From a virus, in IMG/VR virus record IMGVR_UViG_3300024265_000043, positions 1 through 64,000 of that record: a stretch of DNA of 64,000 bases; one strand, 5' to 3'. Both the position numbers and the translations under genes were made by a program. A model generated the notes under the pieces. It worked only from the letters and a program-made list of their open reading frames with translations, made no database searches and was not told the DNA's origin. The number at the start of each line of letters is the position of its first letter. The stretch's first letter is position 1. This document shows, piece after piece, positions 8,335 through 16,834 of the stretch.

Positions 8335-9990
8335 ATGTCAACCTACAAAGTAGAAGAATTATCCCTCAGAGAAGTCGTTGGGGCTTTAATGGAGAACGAG
8401 GGCATTACTGATGCGGCCAATAGTCTTAGCGTGAAGAAGAACCTTTTGGATGAGAGAATTAACGCCCTTGACGAAAAGTATGAAGGATCTGGTGCGATTG
8501 ACGCTGCAATTGCTGCTCACTTTAACTATAATCGCGGGGCTATTCATACAGGTGATAATTCTGTTTATGGAAATCTGAACCTTCTCATAGATACGACAGT
8601 ACCAAAAGATCTTGAAGCCAAATTCGCAAAAGCTATTAAATACAAATCCACAGATGATTTACTCGGGCCAAGCGTAGCGACAAAGGTTAGTTTCCTGAAG
8701 TCTGGATTCAGGGTGACAGCCAAAGACAAGGAGGCTGAGGCGAAAGCGAATGCATGGCTGAAATCTAGAAAAATAGCCAACTCATTTATCCCACAATGCG
8801 CTGAATCAATATTCCTTAATGATCAAAGTGCGGTTTTGTGGAATAGCAAAGCAAAGTCATTGTCCATATTACCGCTGGCTAATTTGAGAATATTTTCACT
8901 TCATTCGATAAACTCTGATGGTAGCCCCAAGTTCGTGACATACATGAAACTTCCGGCTGAAGTCGTTGCCTTGATTAAAAAATTAAAAGATGGCGCGAAG
9001 GAATTAGAAAATTTCCCAAAAGATTGGATTACCGCCGCTAGGAGAGGTCGCACCCGCAACACGGCAAAACCACTTATGCCCGCAGGTCCGTGGGTTGAAT
9101 TGGGGGAGAAAGGATCTGAGGATAAGGTTTACATTCTTAGCTTGAGTGGAGTGGATTCAAAACTTACTGAGCCAAGTGTGACAACAGTATTCCCGCAACT
9201 TGAATTACGCAGATTCCTTCAGGACGGCGAATTCTCTGCTGCATATCTCTCAAAATATTTCATGCATCAAATTAAAGTTGGTCCAAAAAACGAAGGGACA
9301 ACCCTCAGAGATTTATTGGCGGCAAAAACATCTGGTCCTGTTGAAAAGAAGGCTATATTAGATAAATATGCACAGACTCCCGATAAAGCCATTTGCACCG
9401 TAACTGATCAAGATGAAGAGCATGTTTTTCTATTCCCTGGCAGTGATATACAATTTGAAAAACGATACATATCCGCTGACATGAAGATATTATTCTGGGG
9501 TGGGGTATCCCTTCGCATTATGACAGATGCTGAGGGGGGTAGTTTTTCTGCTGGGCTCATTTATATGAAAGCATTCTCGAAGAAAATAGATGCGGCAAGG
9601 GCGTTGATTTCTGAACTTCTTGAAGATGTCACAGGCAGAATGGGCATCAAGGGGACAAGTTACAAATGGAACCAAAACTACATGAAGGAACCGAAGCAGG
9701 TACTTGCCGAAGTCACCTTTATGACTGGTCGAGGTCAAGACATGGAAATGGCGATAGCGCAACTTGGATATGACTGGGATGAATGGGTTGCAAAGCGTGA
9801 AAAAACGTTATCTCCAGAGGTATTAAAATTTAAAAACGATAAGGAGCAAAAGCATAAATATTGGAAGGCGCTCCAAATCCCATTCTTTGAGGATCATCAA
9901 GGGCAACTGGATGCGGGAGGTCGCCCTGAAGATGATGGGGATCAGACCGATCCAAGCAATACTGAAGATACACCAAGAGCGGGGCAATAA
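8335..9990 (+). CDS. putative portal protein
   Basis: A 551-residue protein called mainly from position: between the large terminase and the protease/scaffold gene, with a length typical of portals. It begins after TAGGAGATCAAA. The C-terminal 30 residues are acidic and rich in Gln, Gly and Asp, as in many portals. I see no diagnostic short motif. In the assembled head it would form the dodecameric ring for DNA entry and exit. Confidence 0.6.
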   Translation: MSTYKVEELSLREVVGALMENEGITDAANSLSVKKNLLDERINALDEKYEGSGAIDAAIAAHFNYNRGAIHTGDNSVYGNLNLLIDTTVPKDLEAKFAKAIKYKSTDDLLGPSVATKVSFLKSGFRVTAKDKEAEAKANAWLKSRKIANSFIPQCAESIFLNDQSAVLWNSKAKSLSILPLANLRIFSLHSINSDGSPKFVTYMKLPAEVVALIKKLKDGAKELENFPKDWITAARRGRTRNTAKPLMPAGPWVELGEKGSEDKVYILSLSGVDSKLTEPSVTTVFPQLELRRFLQDGEFSAAYLSKYFMHQIKVGPKNEGTTLRDLLAAKTSGPVEKKAILDKYAQTPDKAICTVTDQDEEHVFLFPGSDIQFEKRYISADMKILFWGGVSLRIMTDAEGGSFSAGLIYMKAFSKKIDAARALISELLEDVTGRMGIKGTSYKWNQNYMKEPKQVLAEVTFMTGRGQDMEMAIAQLGYDWDEWVAKREKTLSPEVLKFKNDKEQKHKYWKALQIPFFEDHQGQLDAGGRPEDDGDQTDPSNTEDTPRAGQ

Positions 9991-10178
9991 TGACAATCAG
10001 CACGCCACATCGAGACACTTCTATATGTGAGCAAATAAGGTCAATGATGTCCAAGAAATCAAGACGAGGCGTTAAAATGTATAAAGAGTCCTATATATAC
10101 GATTATATAGCGGAACAATACGATCTTGCCGCCAGAACTGTTGAAAATATATGGCGATCAAAGCAATATAGGGAGTAA
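9990..10178 (+). CDS. small putative helix-turn-helix protein
   Basis: A 62-residue basic protein starting at an ATG that overlaps the portal stop (TAATG). The segment Y-I-A-E-Q-Y-D-L-A-A-R-T-V-E-N-I (about residues 38-53) has the spacing of a helix-turn-helix ending in a recognition helix, like those in sigma-factor region 4 or Mor-type activators. Two copies of a short dyad overlap and follow its stop codon, which could be its own binding site. Function is inferred from a short match only. Confidence 0.5.
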   Translation: MTISTPHRDTSICEQIRSMMSKKSRRGVKMYKESYIYDYIAEQYDLAARTVENIWRSKQYRE

Positions 10179-10209
10179 CTATCTCCCAATTAGGGAGCAA
10201 CTTCCTCCC
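10171..10209. promoter_or_regulatory. two tandem 17-bp dyads, 22 bp apart
   Basis: GGGAGtAACtatCTCCC (10171-10187) and GGGAGcAACttcCTCCC (10193-10209) are near-identical inverted repeats whose starts are 22 bp apart, two turns of the DNA helix. That phasing fits side-by-side protein binding. They overlap the end of the small helix-turn-helix gene and lie about 43-80 bp before the protease gene. They could also fold as two weak RNA hairpins, but no T tract follows. Confidence 0.55.
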
Positions 10210-10215
10210 ATATTG

Positions 10216-10242
10216 TTGACTTTGTTTTATTAAGTATATAAC
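10216..10242 (+). promoter_or_regulatory. weak candidate promoter before the protease gene
   Basis: TTGACT at 10216-10221 and TATAAC at 10237-10242 resemble -35 and -10 boxes, but the 15-bp spacer is short; TTGTTG at 10213 gives 18 bp with a poorer box. Transcription would start a few bases before the ATG at 10252, which has no Shine-Dalgarno sequence. This is the only gap of any size in the head operon. Low confidence. Confidence 0.25.
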
Positions 10243-10251
10243 CTCTCCCCC

Positions 10252-11859
10252 ATGTTACGGGGCAGACCAATTAAATATGAAGGCATGGCGCTAGTCAGCA
10301 CTGTCGGCAGTGTTGTCGTTGGTGGTGAAACCCTTGTTTCGGATCTAACCCGCACTTATATAAAATTCAAACTTCTTCATTCCTTTCCTGTTATCAATGG
10401 TAATGGGATGACTTTTACCCCTCAAAATATTGCATTATCAATCGGTACCGCCGTCAATCAGCCTTTAGATCTTAACCATCAATTAGAAGGCAATCCAGTA
10501 GATGGTGAAGACAAAATTTTGGGGTCTATGATAAGAGCGCAGACCGATGCCAAAAGTGATTCCCCATTAATCCCTGAATCTCCATTTGTTGCGGAAGTTA
10601 TCGGTGTTTTGTGGAACCGGACGGAAAGCGCCCGCAAGGTTATTGAATCTCTTGGCACAGAAGAAAAAGAATACAAAGTGAGTATGGAGGCTGTCCGTAA
10701 TTCTGAAAACGATGGATGGTATGTAATGCGTGATGGAGAATGGCATTACGTTGCTTCAATCAGTGCAGAAGAATTTGAAAAATGGGAAGCCAAAAAATAT
10801 GATGAAGTTGGGTTAGCGGTTGGTGGCACTGGAGAAGATGGTACCACTAATTTTTGGGGTGGCGCTTTTACGCTCACTCCTGCCGACGAAAATGCAACAA
10901 TTGATGATGTTTTAATAGCCAGTTTTGATAACTGCGCAATCGCCACTTTGAGCCCTTCTACTGCTGGCGTAAACAAACCCAAGGAGAATAAAATGAAACT
11001 CAAAGAACTTATGGCTGCGATAGCCGCTGGCTTCAAGGCTGCTGTAAGCGGCAATGATTTAAATCTGACGGTCGGAGAAACAGAATACATAAATCCAGAT
11101 TTTTACATGTATAGTTCTGAAGACGGTGATGGCAAGAATACAGTTTATGCGTCATTGGTCACAAAAGTATCTGATTCAGACGGCATGCAGGAGACCAAGA
11201 GATTTGAATATGACGGATCAGTCGATGGCGATGAACTTGTTGCCGTCGAAGCATCAGCCGCAAAAATAAAGATGCCAAAAGAACTTCTTGCGGATATCGC
11301 ATCTCTTGAAGAAGAAAAATCGGAGATTGCGAGCAAATACAAAGATTATGTGTCCAAGGAGGATGCTGATAAAATGGTTACTGAGGCAGTTACGGCTGCA
11401 CTCAAAGCCGAAGAAGGAGATGGTAATATGGGTGACAAAATCACCAAAGACGAAGCTTCTGCTTTGGCGAAAGAAGAAGTTGATAAGGCAATGGCTACTC
11501 GCGATAAAGAAGATGCTGCCCTTGCATCGCGTTCTGAGCAACTTGAGGCTGGCGGCTTCACTTTGACTCCAGAGCGAAAAGAAGTTATTGCTGCAATTCC
11601 TTCCACTGATGAAGGCGATAAGGCCTTCAGTTCATACTTGGAAGGCCTCGTAGCAGGTCGTACAGAGATGAAAAAAGAACTCAAGGGCTCTGGCATTGAT
11701 ATTGAGGACAAGGGCGTTCAAGCTGCCTTGGCGTCAGTTGATAATGCGAAATCCACTGCGTTTTCGGCTGTAAAGGCTGCTCTTAGTTTAGGCGGTGGAG
11801 CGTTCTCCCCGACCCTGAATGCTGATGCTACCACTCAAAACACACCATCAATTGTTTAA
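10252..11859 (+). CDS. prohead protease fused to scaffold
   Basis: A 535-residue protein. The N-terminal half (to about residue 230) contains L-D-L-N-H-Q near residue 79, then S-M-I-R-A-Q, V-I-G-V-L-W and Y-K-V-S-M-E-A, resembling phage prohead protease folds with a His in the first motif and a Ser in the last. The C-terminal half is acidic, Ala/Glu/Lys-rich and predicted coiled coil (about residues 335-510), as in scaffolds. It precedes the decoration and capsid genes. The initial ATG lacks a ribosome site. A strong internal start at 10993 would give the scaffold half alone. Confidence 0.65.
   Translation: MLRGRPIKYEGMALVSTVGSVVVGGETLVSDLTRTYIKFKLLHSFPVINGNGMTFTPQNIALSIGTAVNQPLDLNHQLEGNPVDGEDKILGSMIRAQTDAKSDSPLIPESPFVAEVIGVLWNRTESARKVIESLGTEEKEYKVSMEAVRNSENDGWYVMRDGEWHYVASISAEEFEKWEAKKYDEVGLAVGGTGEDGTTNFWGGAFTLTPADENATIDDVLIASFDNCAIATLSPSTAGVNKPKENKMKLKELMAAIAAGFKAAVSGNDLNLTVGETEYINPDFYMYSSEDGDGKNTVYASLVTKVSDSDGMQETKRFEYDGSVDGDELVAVEASAAKIKMPKELLADIASLEEEKSEIASKYKDYVSKEDADKMVTEAVTAALKAEEGDGNMGDKITKDEASALAKEEVDKAMATRDKEDAALASRSEQLEAGGFTLTPERKEVIAAIPSTDEGDKAFSSYLEGLVAGRTEMKKELKGSGIDIEDKGVQAALASVDNAKSTAFSAVKAALSLGGGAFSPTLNADATTQNTPSIV
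10993..11859 (+). CDS. nested in-frame scaffold protein
   Basis: Inside the protease gene, AAGGAG at 10981-10986 lies 6 nt before an in-frame ATG at 10993. Starting there gives a 288-residue protein that is essentially only the acidic, coiled-coil half. Lambda makes its scaffold Nu3 from inside its protease gene C the same way, so this is a recognised strategy. A second in-frame ATG at 11428 is preceded by AAGGAGA and could give a shorter form. The signals are seen in the sequence; use of the starts is inferred. Confidence 0.6.
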   Translation: MKLKELMAAIAAGFKAAVSGNDLNLTVGETEYINPDFYMYSSEDGDGKNTVYASLVTKVSDSDGMQETKRFEYDGSVDGDELVAVEASAAKIKMPKELLADIASLEEEKSEIASKYKDYVSKEDADKMVTEAVTAALKAEEGDGNMGDKITKDEASALAKEEVDKAMATRDKEDAALASRSEQLEAGGFTLTPERKEVIAAIPSTDEGDKAFSSYLEGLVAGRTEMKKELKGSGIDIEDKGVQAALASVDNAKSTAFSAVKAALSLGGGAFSPTLNADATTQNTPSIV

Positions 11860-11871
11860 GGAGATTGAAAA

Positions 11872-12387
11872 ATGAGCGCTATAGATTCAGGACAGATTTT
11901 CTACAGGGGGGGAACTCCCATCCTCAATGGCAATCTTGCCGCACCTACTGCCGTTATGATAAGGGGAGTATGCGTCGTTAATAGTTCAGGCGCTGTGGCC
12001 CTAAATGGCGCTGCATCTCGACCTCTCGGCTTTTTGCAGAGTGAGGTTGTGCTTGAAGTTGACTACCAAGAACTGTTAAGGATTCCAGAATCCGTAATGT
12101 TTGAAGTGCCAGTTTCTGGTGGCGACGCCAAAATTAAGGTCCAGGTGCTTGAGATTCAAGATGGCATTAGTTATGTGGCCTATGGAGATGTTATTCATGC
12201 ATCAACAACGTTCGCAGTGGGCGATCTAGTATATGCCGTAGCAGCAGGCCAGATTGCAAAGGCGGCTAATGCTGCTGTCGGAGACTTCCCCATTGGCAGA
12301 GTAACAGAAATTGATATTACTGTTGAAAATACTGTTGACGGTGGCGTTGTCTGGAAAGCAGAATCTACATTAACAGCTAAGACTTAA
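11872..12387 (+). CDS. putative head decoration protein
   Basis: A 171-residue, Ala/Gly/Val-rich protein located between scaffold and major capsid, the usual place for a capsid-stabilising decoration protein. The N-terminal 35 residues are Gly/Pro-rich (R-G-G-T-P-I-L-N-G-N) and the rest is predicted mostly beta strand. AAGGAGATTGAAAA precedes its ATG. The call is positional plus composition. Confidence 0.6.
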   Translation: MSAIDSGQIFYRGGTPILNGNLAAPTAVMIRGVCVVNSSGAVALNGAASRPLGFLQSEVVLEVDYQELLRIPESVMFEVPVSGGDAKIKVQVLEIQDGISYVAYGDVIHASTTFAVGDLVYAVAAGQIAKAANAAVGDFPIGRVTEIDITVENTVDGGVVWKAESTLTAKT

Positions 12388-12400
12388 GGAGAAATGAAAA

Positions 12401-13516
12401 ATGATTAATGGACAAGGATATATTGATATCCACCCCCAAGCAGCCTTGCTGATGTCTCCTTCGAGACTGAAACAGTTGGAGGCTTCTGTTGCCGCGCTAA
12501 ACGAGAGAAAAGAGGCGCTTTCAAAGGATGATCGCGTCGCAGCATATCGTGAAGCATTCCGTGCTCTTGGTGATCCTGCAATAAGGCAGGCAGTTCTGGC
12601 TGGTATAGTTGAAACTGTCAACATCAACTATTGGGCTGGCAACCCAATGGACATGATGGCAGATCATAAAGAAATCACTGGCGAAAACAATCTGATTGAA
12701 ATTGTGAATAGAAGTAATCAGATTTGGAATGTCCTAACCGTGAATAGTCATGGCGGAAGTCCCCAGCAACATTTGATAAGAAAAAATACAGTCTCACGGG
12801 TTGAGCCTTATATTATTGATACGGGGCTCATCAAGGTACCATTGTTCAATTCGCTTGTCGGCGTTATTGATGTTGTCAACGAAGTGATGGAAGAAATGAC
12901 GATGTCTTTGAGTCAGCGTCGTAATACCGACCTCCAAACTGTCGTGGACGCGGCATTTGGGACCTATCCCACTGGCTCTGAGAAAACGGATGCCCGCGTT
13001 GCTACTGGCACTCGCCCGACCACAAGTGCAATTGACGATTCAGCAGAAGGTTCGTTTACACTGAAAGCTATGCAGGATGCTATCAATCATTTCATCCTCT
13101 TGAAGAAGACGCTCAGATGGATTGTGATCAATCCTCAAGACATGAGAGACACTTGGACGTGGCAGGAACTTGTTTCTACCGCCTCAAGCAATGGGTCTCA
13201 AGATGGTCGCGAGATGATCACTACGAAGATGCGTCAGGATATCTTTGATAAAGGTATGCCTGCTGGTTTCTACGGCATGACATTTAATTGGGTTCTTGAT
13301 GATACCAAAACAGCAGGCTCAATTGATGTTTATGCCGACGCTCCAATTACGAATTATGGTCGCCCAAGTGTCGATACTTCGTATATTTACGACGCTAAAG
13401 AGATGAATCTAGCAGGGCACGGCCTAAATCAGAATGGCATTCAAATGTATGAACTTATGAAGCCAGTTATTCTGACCAACCAGTTCCGTGACGCTCTCAG
13501 AGTCACATTCCAGTAA
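12401..13516 (+). CDS. major capsid protein (HK97-like fold expected)
   Basis: A 371-residue protein in the canonical slot after decoration and before a strong hairpin. The first 70 residues are helical and charged, as in an N-terminal delta or arm region, and the rest is mixed alpha/beta with the C-terminal I-L-T-N-Q-F-R-D-A-L-R. AAGGAGAAATGAAAA precedes the ATG. No sequence motif proves the fold, but length, order and the terminator after it all fit the most abundant virion protein. Confidence 0.72.
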   Translation: MINGQGYIDIHPQAALLMSPSRLKQLEASVAALNERKEALSKDDRVAAYREAFRALGDPAIRQAVLAGIVETVNINYWAGNPMDMMADHKEITGENNLIEIVNRSNQIWNVLTVNSHGGSPQQHLIRKNTVSRVEPYIIDTGLIKVPLFNSLVGVIDVVNEVMEEMTMSLSQRRNTDLQTVVDAAFGTYPTGSEKTDARVATGTRPTTSAIDDSAEGSFTLKAMQDAINHFILLKKTLRWIVINPQDMRDTWTWQELVSTASSNGSQDGREMITTKMRQDIFDKGMPAGFYGMTFNWVLDDTKTAGSIDVYADAPITNYGRPSVDTSYIYDAKEMNLAGHGLNQNGIQMYELMKPVILTNQFRDALRVTFQ

Positions 13517-13527
13517 ACAATAGCATT

Positions 13528-13561
13528 GGGGTGGCAATCGTATGGTTGTCACCCCTATTTT
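13528..13561 (+). terminator. hairpin after the major capsid gene
   Basis: GGGGTGGCAA (13528-13537) pairs with TTGTCACCCC (13546-13555) as a 10-bp stem with one G-U pair and an 8-nt loop, followed by TATTTT. The T run is short, so it is probably a leaky terminator or an mRNA 3'-end stabiliser that boosts capsid message over downstream genes. Confidence 0.65.
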
Positions 13562-13570
13562 GGAGGAAAG

Positions 13571-14071
13571 ATGAAAGTTTTACCAGCAATTAATCAAAAA
13601 GCAGCGATCTATATTCATGGATTGGCAAACAAACCTGTAGTAATTATGCCGCCAGCATATGGCAAGGCTCCTACCCCCGTCGAAATCAACGAAAAAGACG
13701 AACGGGTGATGAAGTTTATCAAGAAATATTTGGAAGAAGGTAAGATTCGAGAATTTAAGGGCGAGACCGAAACTGCGATTGAAGCCGCAGAGAAAGAGAT
13801 CCCCCGAATCGAAGGCGAACTTGAGAAGGCTCAAGATACTGCTATTAAGGCGAAGGAAAACCATGACGCGCAAGTCATCCGCCTAAACAATGAGACTACT
13901 ACCCTTGAAGGCATGGATAAGCCAACGAAGACGCAGGAGAAAAAGGTAGTGGCGGCACAAACCGCTTTTGACAAAGCGGAACTAGCGCTCAGTGCGGCAG
14001 ATGAAGATGTTGCCAATCTAAGCAATGAACTTGAGGCCGCTAACGATGAACTAGCGCGCTTAACCGAGTAA
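13571..14071 (+). CDS. coiled-coil protein after the capsid gene
   Basis: A 166-residue protein. Residues 1-60 are mixed, with a Pro-rich V-V-I-M-P-P-A-Y. Residues 62-166 are almost all Glu, Lys, Ala and Asp in heptad-like order, predicted as a long coiled coil. The ATG at 13571 is chosen for its strong TGGAGGAAAG; a frame from 13526 would run through the terminator. It may be a minor head protein or a neck component. I recognise no family. Confidence 0.6.
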   Translation: MKVLPAINQKAAIYIHGLANKPVVIMPPAYGKAPTPVEINEKDERVMKFIKKYLEEGKIREFKGETETAIEAAEKEIPRIEGELEKAQDTAIKAKENHDAQVIRLNNETTTLEGMDKPTKTQEKKVVAAQTAFDKAELALSAADEDVANLSNELEAANDELARLTE

Positions 14072-14079
14072 GGGTTATA

Positions 14080-14811
14080 ATGAAACCAGTTTCCACGAGA
14101 GATTTCAGCCCCGACAATTATTCTACGGGGCTGACGCCTATTACAACCCCAAATGCTCAAAATCCTGATGGTTTAAATCCTGATCTTGTTGTTAATGGGG
14201 ATTTTACTGCTGATGAAACTTGGGTTAAAGGCACTGGCTGGACAATTGGAGGTAATGTTGCCACAAAAGTAGCAGGCGTTGCCTCAGATTTAAAGCAGAC
14301 TATTGCTGGGCTTGATCTGAATACCGCATATCTTATGGTAACAACGGCAACTCGAACGGCTGGCAATTTGACTCCAAATATTGGTGGCAATAATGGCGCT
14401 GTTATTACTGGCGATGTAACCCTTCAATATGATATACTTCAGGCTGGTAGCGATGAACTGATCTACACCGCTGACGATACATTTGCTGGTACAGTCGTAT
14501 TATCAAAGGCAATCAAGATACTTGAGGCTGAAGTTCTATTAAAAGGATCAGCGGGAGTGCTCTATAGTCTCTCTGGTCATAATAATAATGCCACTGCGCA
14601 ATATATTATGATTTTCAAATCTGATTCTGCTGTTGATAATGGCGAAGTTCCATTTAGGCAGATACTTGTTGGCCCAAATTCTGATTATGAATTTGAACTC
14701 CCGATATTTGGCGATCATTCTCTTAACGGATGGTATTTATGTGTCAGCACATCAAATCTATATAAAACATTGGGATTGGCAGACTGCACGTTTGTCGCTC
14801 AATATAAATAA
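14080..14811 (+). CDS. virion protein with carbohydrate-binding-like domain
   Basis: A 243-residue protein. L-V-V-N-G-D-F (residues 36-42) followed by W-V-K-G-T-G-W-T-I-G-G-N is the typical entry of jelly-roll carbohydrate-binding-like domains (CBM4/9-like), continuing to about residue 155. The C-terminal 80 residues form a second beta-rich part. Such domains on phage capsids can mediate weak binding to mucus or cell-surface glycans. Its stop overlaps the next start (ATAATGA). The domain call is from motif pattern only. Confidence 0.5.
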   Translation: MKPVSTRDFSPDNYSTGLTPITTPNAQNPDGLNPDLVVNGDFTADETWVKGTGWTIGGNVATKVAGVASDLKQTIAGLDLNTAYLMVTTATRTAGNLTPNIGGNNGAVITGDVTLQYDILQAGSDELIYTADDTFAGTVVLSKAIKILEAEVLLKGSAGVLYSLSGHNNNATAQYIMIFKSDSAVDNGEVPFRQILVGPNSDYEFELPIFGDHSLNGWYLCVSTSNLYKTLGLADCTFVAQYK

Positions 14812-15608
14812 TGACTTCCTCGTTTATATATTCACTTGATGCTGGATTGCAAATTTCTGCCGGATTAATTCCTAATCTTGAGCGGGAATTCAAATACGGG
14901 CGAAATCCTAATATCGCAAGTGGTGTTGTTTCTGATATTTGGGATTATGGCGGTACGGGAAATCAACCGATATATGTCTTCCCAGATTCTGCTGGTGAAG
15001 ATATGACCATTTCTAGCGACCTCGGGACTGATACTTCTGCGGGAGCTGGGGCAAGAACAGCTCAAATATATGGGCTTGATACAAATTTTAATCTATATAA
15101 CGTAGTATTGTCTTTAGACGGGCAAAATGCCGTTGCAATCCCAGAGAAAATGACTAGCGTTCATCGAATCATAATCAGAACTGATGGCAGTAGCGGGCTC
15201 AACGCTAATCTTGGTAATGTATATGTTGGGTCTGGAGCGGTTGCAGTGGGTAAACCTGCCAATGTTTTTGCAATGATTGCAGTAGGCAATGGTCGAACCT
15301 TAATGACTCCGTATATGGTCCCTGCTGGGCGCACTGCATTTATTTATAAATGGAATGCTTCGATTATAAAACCCCCTTCGGATTCGTCTGCGTCATTATT
15401 ATTTAAGATGAAGCCATTCGAGGAAGTATTTCAAGTGCAAGATTCTATTGGGTTGGTGACAGATGGCGATAATAATGAAAATTCAGATTTATGGGAATGT
15501 TCCCCGCTGCCAATATTTGAAAAATCTCAAATAAAGATTGAAGCGACTACGTTGGCGAGCAGTTTTATTATTGACGCGAAATATATTGGTTTTCTGAGGA
15601 AGAATTAA
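14811..15608 (+). CDS. conserved phage structural protein
   Basis: A 265-residue, beta-rich protein. The N-terminal E-F-K-Y-G-R-N-P-N-I-A, I-W-D-Y-G-G-T and the later I-S-S-D-L-G-T-D-T-S pattern resemble a family of virion-associated phage proteins. It is coupled to both neighbours by 1-nt overlaps. The likely role is a capsid fibre or surface protein, since it sits between head genes and the endolysin. I infer virion location from context. Confidence 0.5.
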   Translation: MTSSFIYSLDAGLQISAGLIPNLEREFKYGRNPNIASGVVSDIWDYGGTGNQPIYVFPDSAGEDMTISSDLGTDTSAGAGARTAQIYGLDTNFNLYNVVLSLDGQNAVAIPEKMTSVHRIIIRTDGSSGLNANLGNVYVGSGAVAVGKPANVFAMIAVGNGRTLMTPYMVPAGRTAFIYKWNASIIKPPSDSSASLLFKMKPFEEVFQVQDSIGLVTDGDNNENSDLWECSPLPIFEKSQIKIEATTLASSFIIDAKYIGFLRKN

Positions 15609-16192
15609 TGGCCCTCTTTGACATAGCATTTAAGCGCACAATGGGTATCGAAGGGGCTTATGATAATGATCCCGACGATAAAGGCGGTGAGACTTGTTGG
15701 GGTATTGCCAGGAATTATCACCCTAGATGGAAGGGATGGGGTCGCGTAGATGCATTGAAGGCTGCAAATCCCGATCCAAAGAAATTCAAACATGCTCTAT
15801 CTGAAAATGGGCTACTTTTAAAGGCCGTGAAAGATTTTTACAGAGAAGAATTTTGGGATAAGGTAAGGGGAAATTCTGTTCCAAATCAATTCGTCGCAAA
15901 TGAGCTCTTTGATACAGCAGTCAATATCTACCCAGCCACTGCGATTAAGTTCTTGCAAGAGAGCTTGAACAAATTCAATTATAATCAGAGAGATGATTAT
16001 TACAATGACATGGAAGTTGACGGGATGATAGGTCCAACGACTTTAAGTGCTTTGAAGATATTTTTAATGCGCGATGATGTTGGATTATTATTAAGTTCTC
16101 TTAATGGCTTTCAGTGGCAGTATTATATGGAGCATAGCAACGAAAAGTTTCTTCGAGGTTATTACAATAAGAGGCTCGTAATTGAAGTTTAG
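15608..16192 (+). CDS. endolysin, GH108-type muramidase with peptidoglycan-binding domain
   Basis: A 194-residue enzyme. The N-terminal E-G-A-Y (Glu15 as candidate catalytic acid) followed by D-P-D-D-K-G-G-E-T-C-W-G-I matches the GH108 N-acetylmuramidase signature. The C-terminal half with V-D-G-M-I-G-P-T-T-L is the typical peptidoglycan-binding repeat. It cuts the glycan backbone at lysis. There is no signal peptide, so export needs a holin. Small membrane proteins follow directly, forming a lysis cluster. GH108 enzymes are mostly found with Gram-negative hosts. Confidence 0.88.
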   Translation: MALFDIAFKRTMGIEGAYDNDPDDKGGETCWGIARNYHPRWKGWGRVDALKAANPDPKKFKHALSENGLLLKAVKDFYREEFWDKVRGNSVPNQFVANELFDTAVNIYPATAIKFLQESLNKFNYNQRDDYYNDMEVDGMIGPTTLSALKIFLMRDDVGLLLSSLNGFQWQYYMEHSNEKFLRGYYNKRLVIEV

Positions 16193-16226
16193 TATAAATA
16201 AATTTATTCGAGAGCAGGAGAAGAAT

Positions 16227-16541
16227 GTGAAGATATTTGGATTTGGTATGATGTACTGCTTCTTGATTCTAATGATGTTTTTTGGCGAAGATCTAAGAGC
16301 AAGAGTGTTTGATGGCAATTCTGATTCAAGCAAGTCTGTTGAAAAACTTGATGATCGTGTTCGTGCGGTTGAATATGAAACGAAACTTTACAAAGCCAGT
16401 GCGGTTAGCATAGCGGCCAATACGGAAATTATTCGGCAGATGCAGATAGTCCAAGAGAGGCTGCTTATGATGTCTAAGGCATTGGAATCTGATGTTAAAG
16501 GAATGCGGGATCGTGAATATGCCCGCCTTACCAAGGAATAA
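16227..16541 (+). CDS. membrane-anchored coiled-coil protein (possible inner-membrane spanin)
   Basis: A 104-residue protein with one N-terminal transmembrane segment (F-G-F-G-M-M-Y-C-F-L-I-L-M-M-F-F) and a long charged, predicted coiled-coil region after it. That is the layout of Rz-type inner-membrane spanins or holin-associated proteins, and it follows the endolysin. GTG at 16227 is preferred because CAGGAGAAG precedes it; TTG at 16182 overlaps the endolysin and is an alternative. No separate outer-membrane spanin is seen. Confidence 0.5.
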   Translation: MKIFGFGMMYCFLILMMFFGEDLRARVFDGNSDSSKSVEKLDDRVRAVEYETKLYKASAVSIAANTEIIRQMQIVQERLLMMSKALESDVKGMRDREYARLTKE

Positions 16542-16543
16542 TC

Positions 16544-16834
16544 ATGGAATTTTTGAATAGTCTTGTTGATCTTATAGCGAGCGCTGAGTTTTATGCGCTT
16601 ATTGGTACGTTGACTGCATTGCTTGTGGCTCTAGGGAAAGCCTTTCAGGCTCTTGGCAATCTTCGCGACAGGAAAAATATGGGCTTATCTGGGAAGGCGT
16701 TATGGGCGGCTGGAGAATTAGGTCGATTGGCTGAATGGTTAGCGCCAGGCAATGCCAACGAGAAGAATCATCCCGATACTGTGAAGACCGCGTTATATTG
16801 GGTTAAGAACACATTGGATCGACTGAAGAAGTAA
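16544..16834 (+). CDS. small membrane protein in the lysis cluster
   Basis: A 96-residue protein with one hydrophobic span (about residues 8-35, rich in Leu/Ala) and a basic, Trp-containing C-terminal half ending in D-R-L-K-K. It lies 2 nt after the coiled-coil gene and overlaps the next start by 1 nt (TAATGG). It could be a holin, antiholin or holin partner. The family is not recognised. Confidence 0.5.
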   Translation: MEFLNSLVDLIASAEFYALIGTLTALLVALGKAFQALGNLRDRKNMGLSGKALWAAGELGRLAEWLAPGNANEKNHPDTVKTALYWVKNTLDRLKK

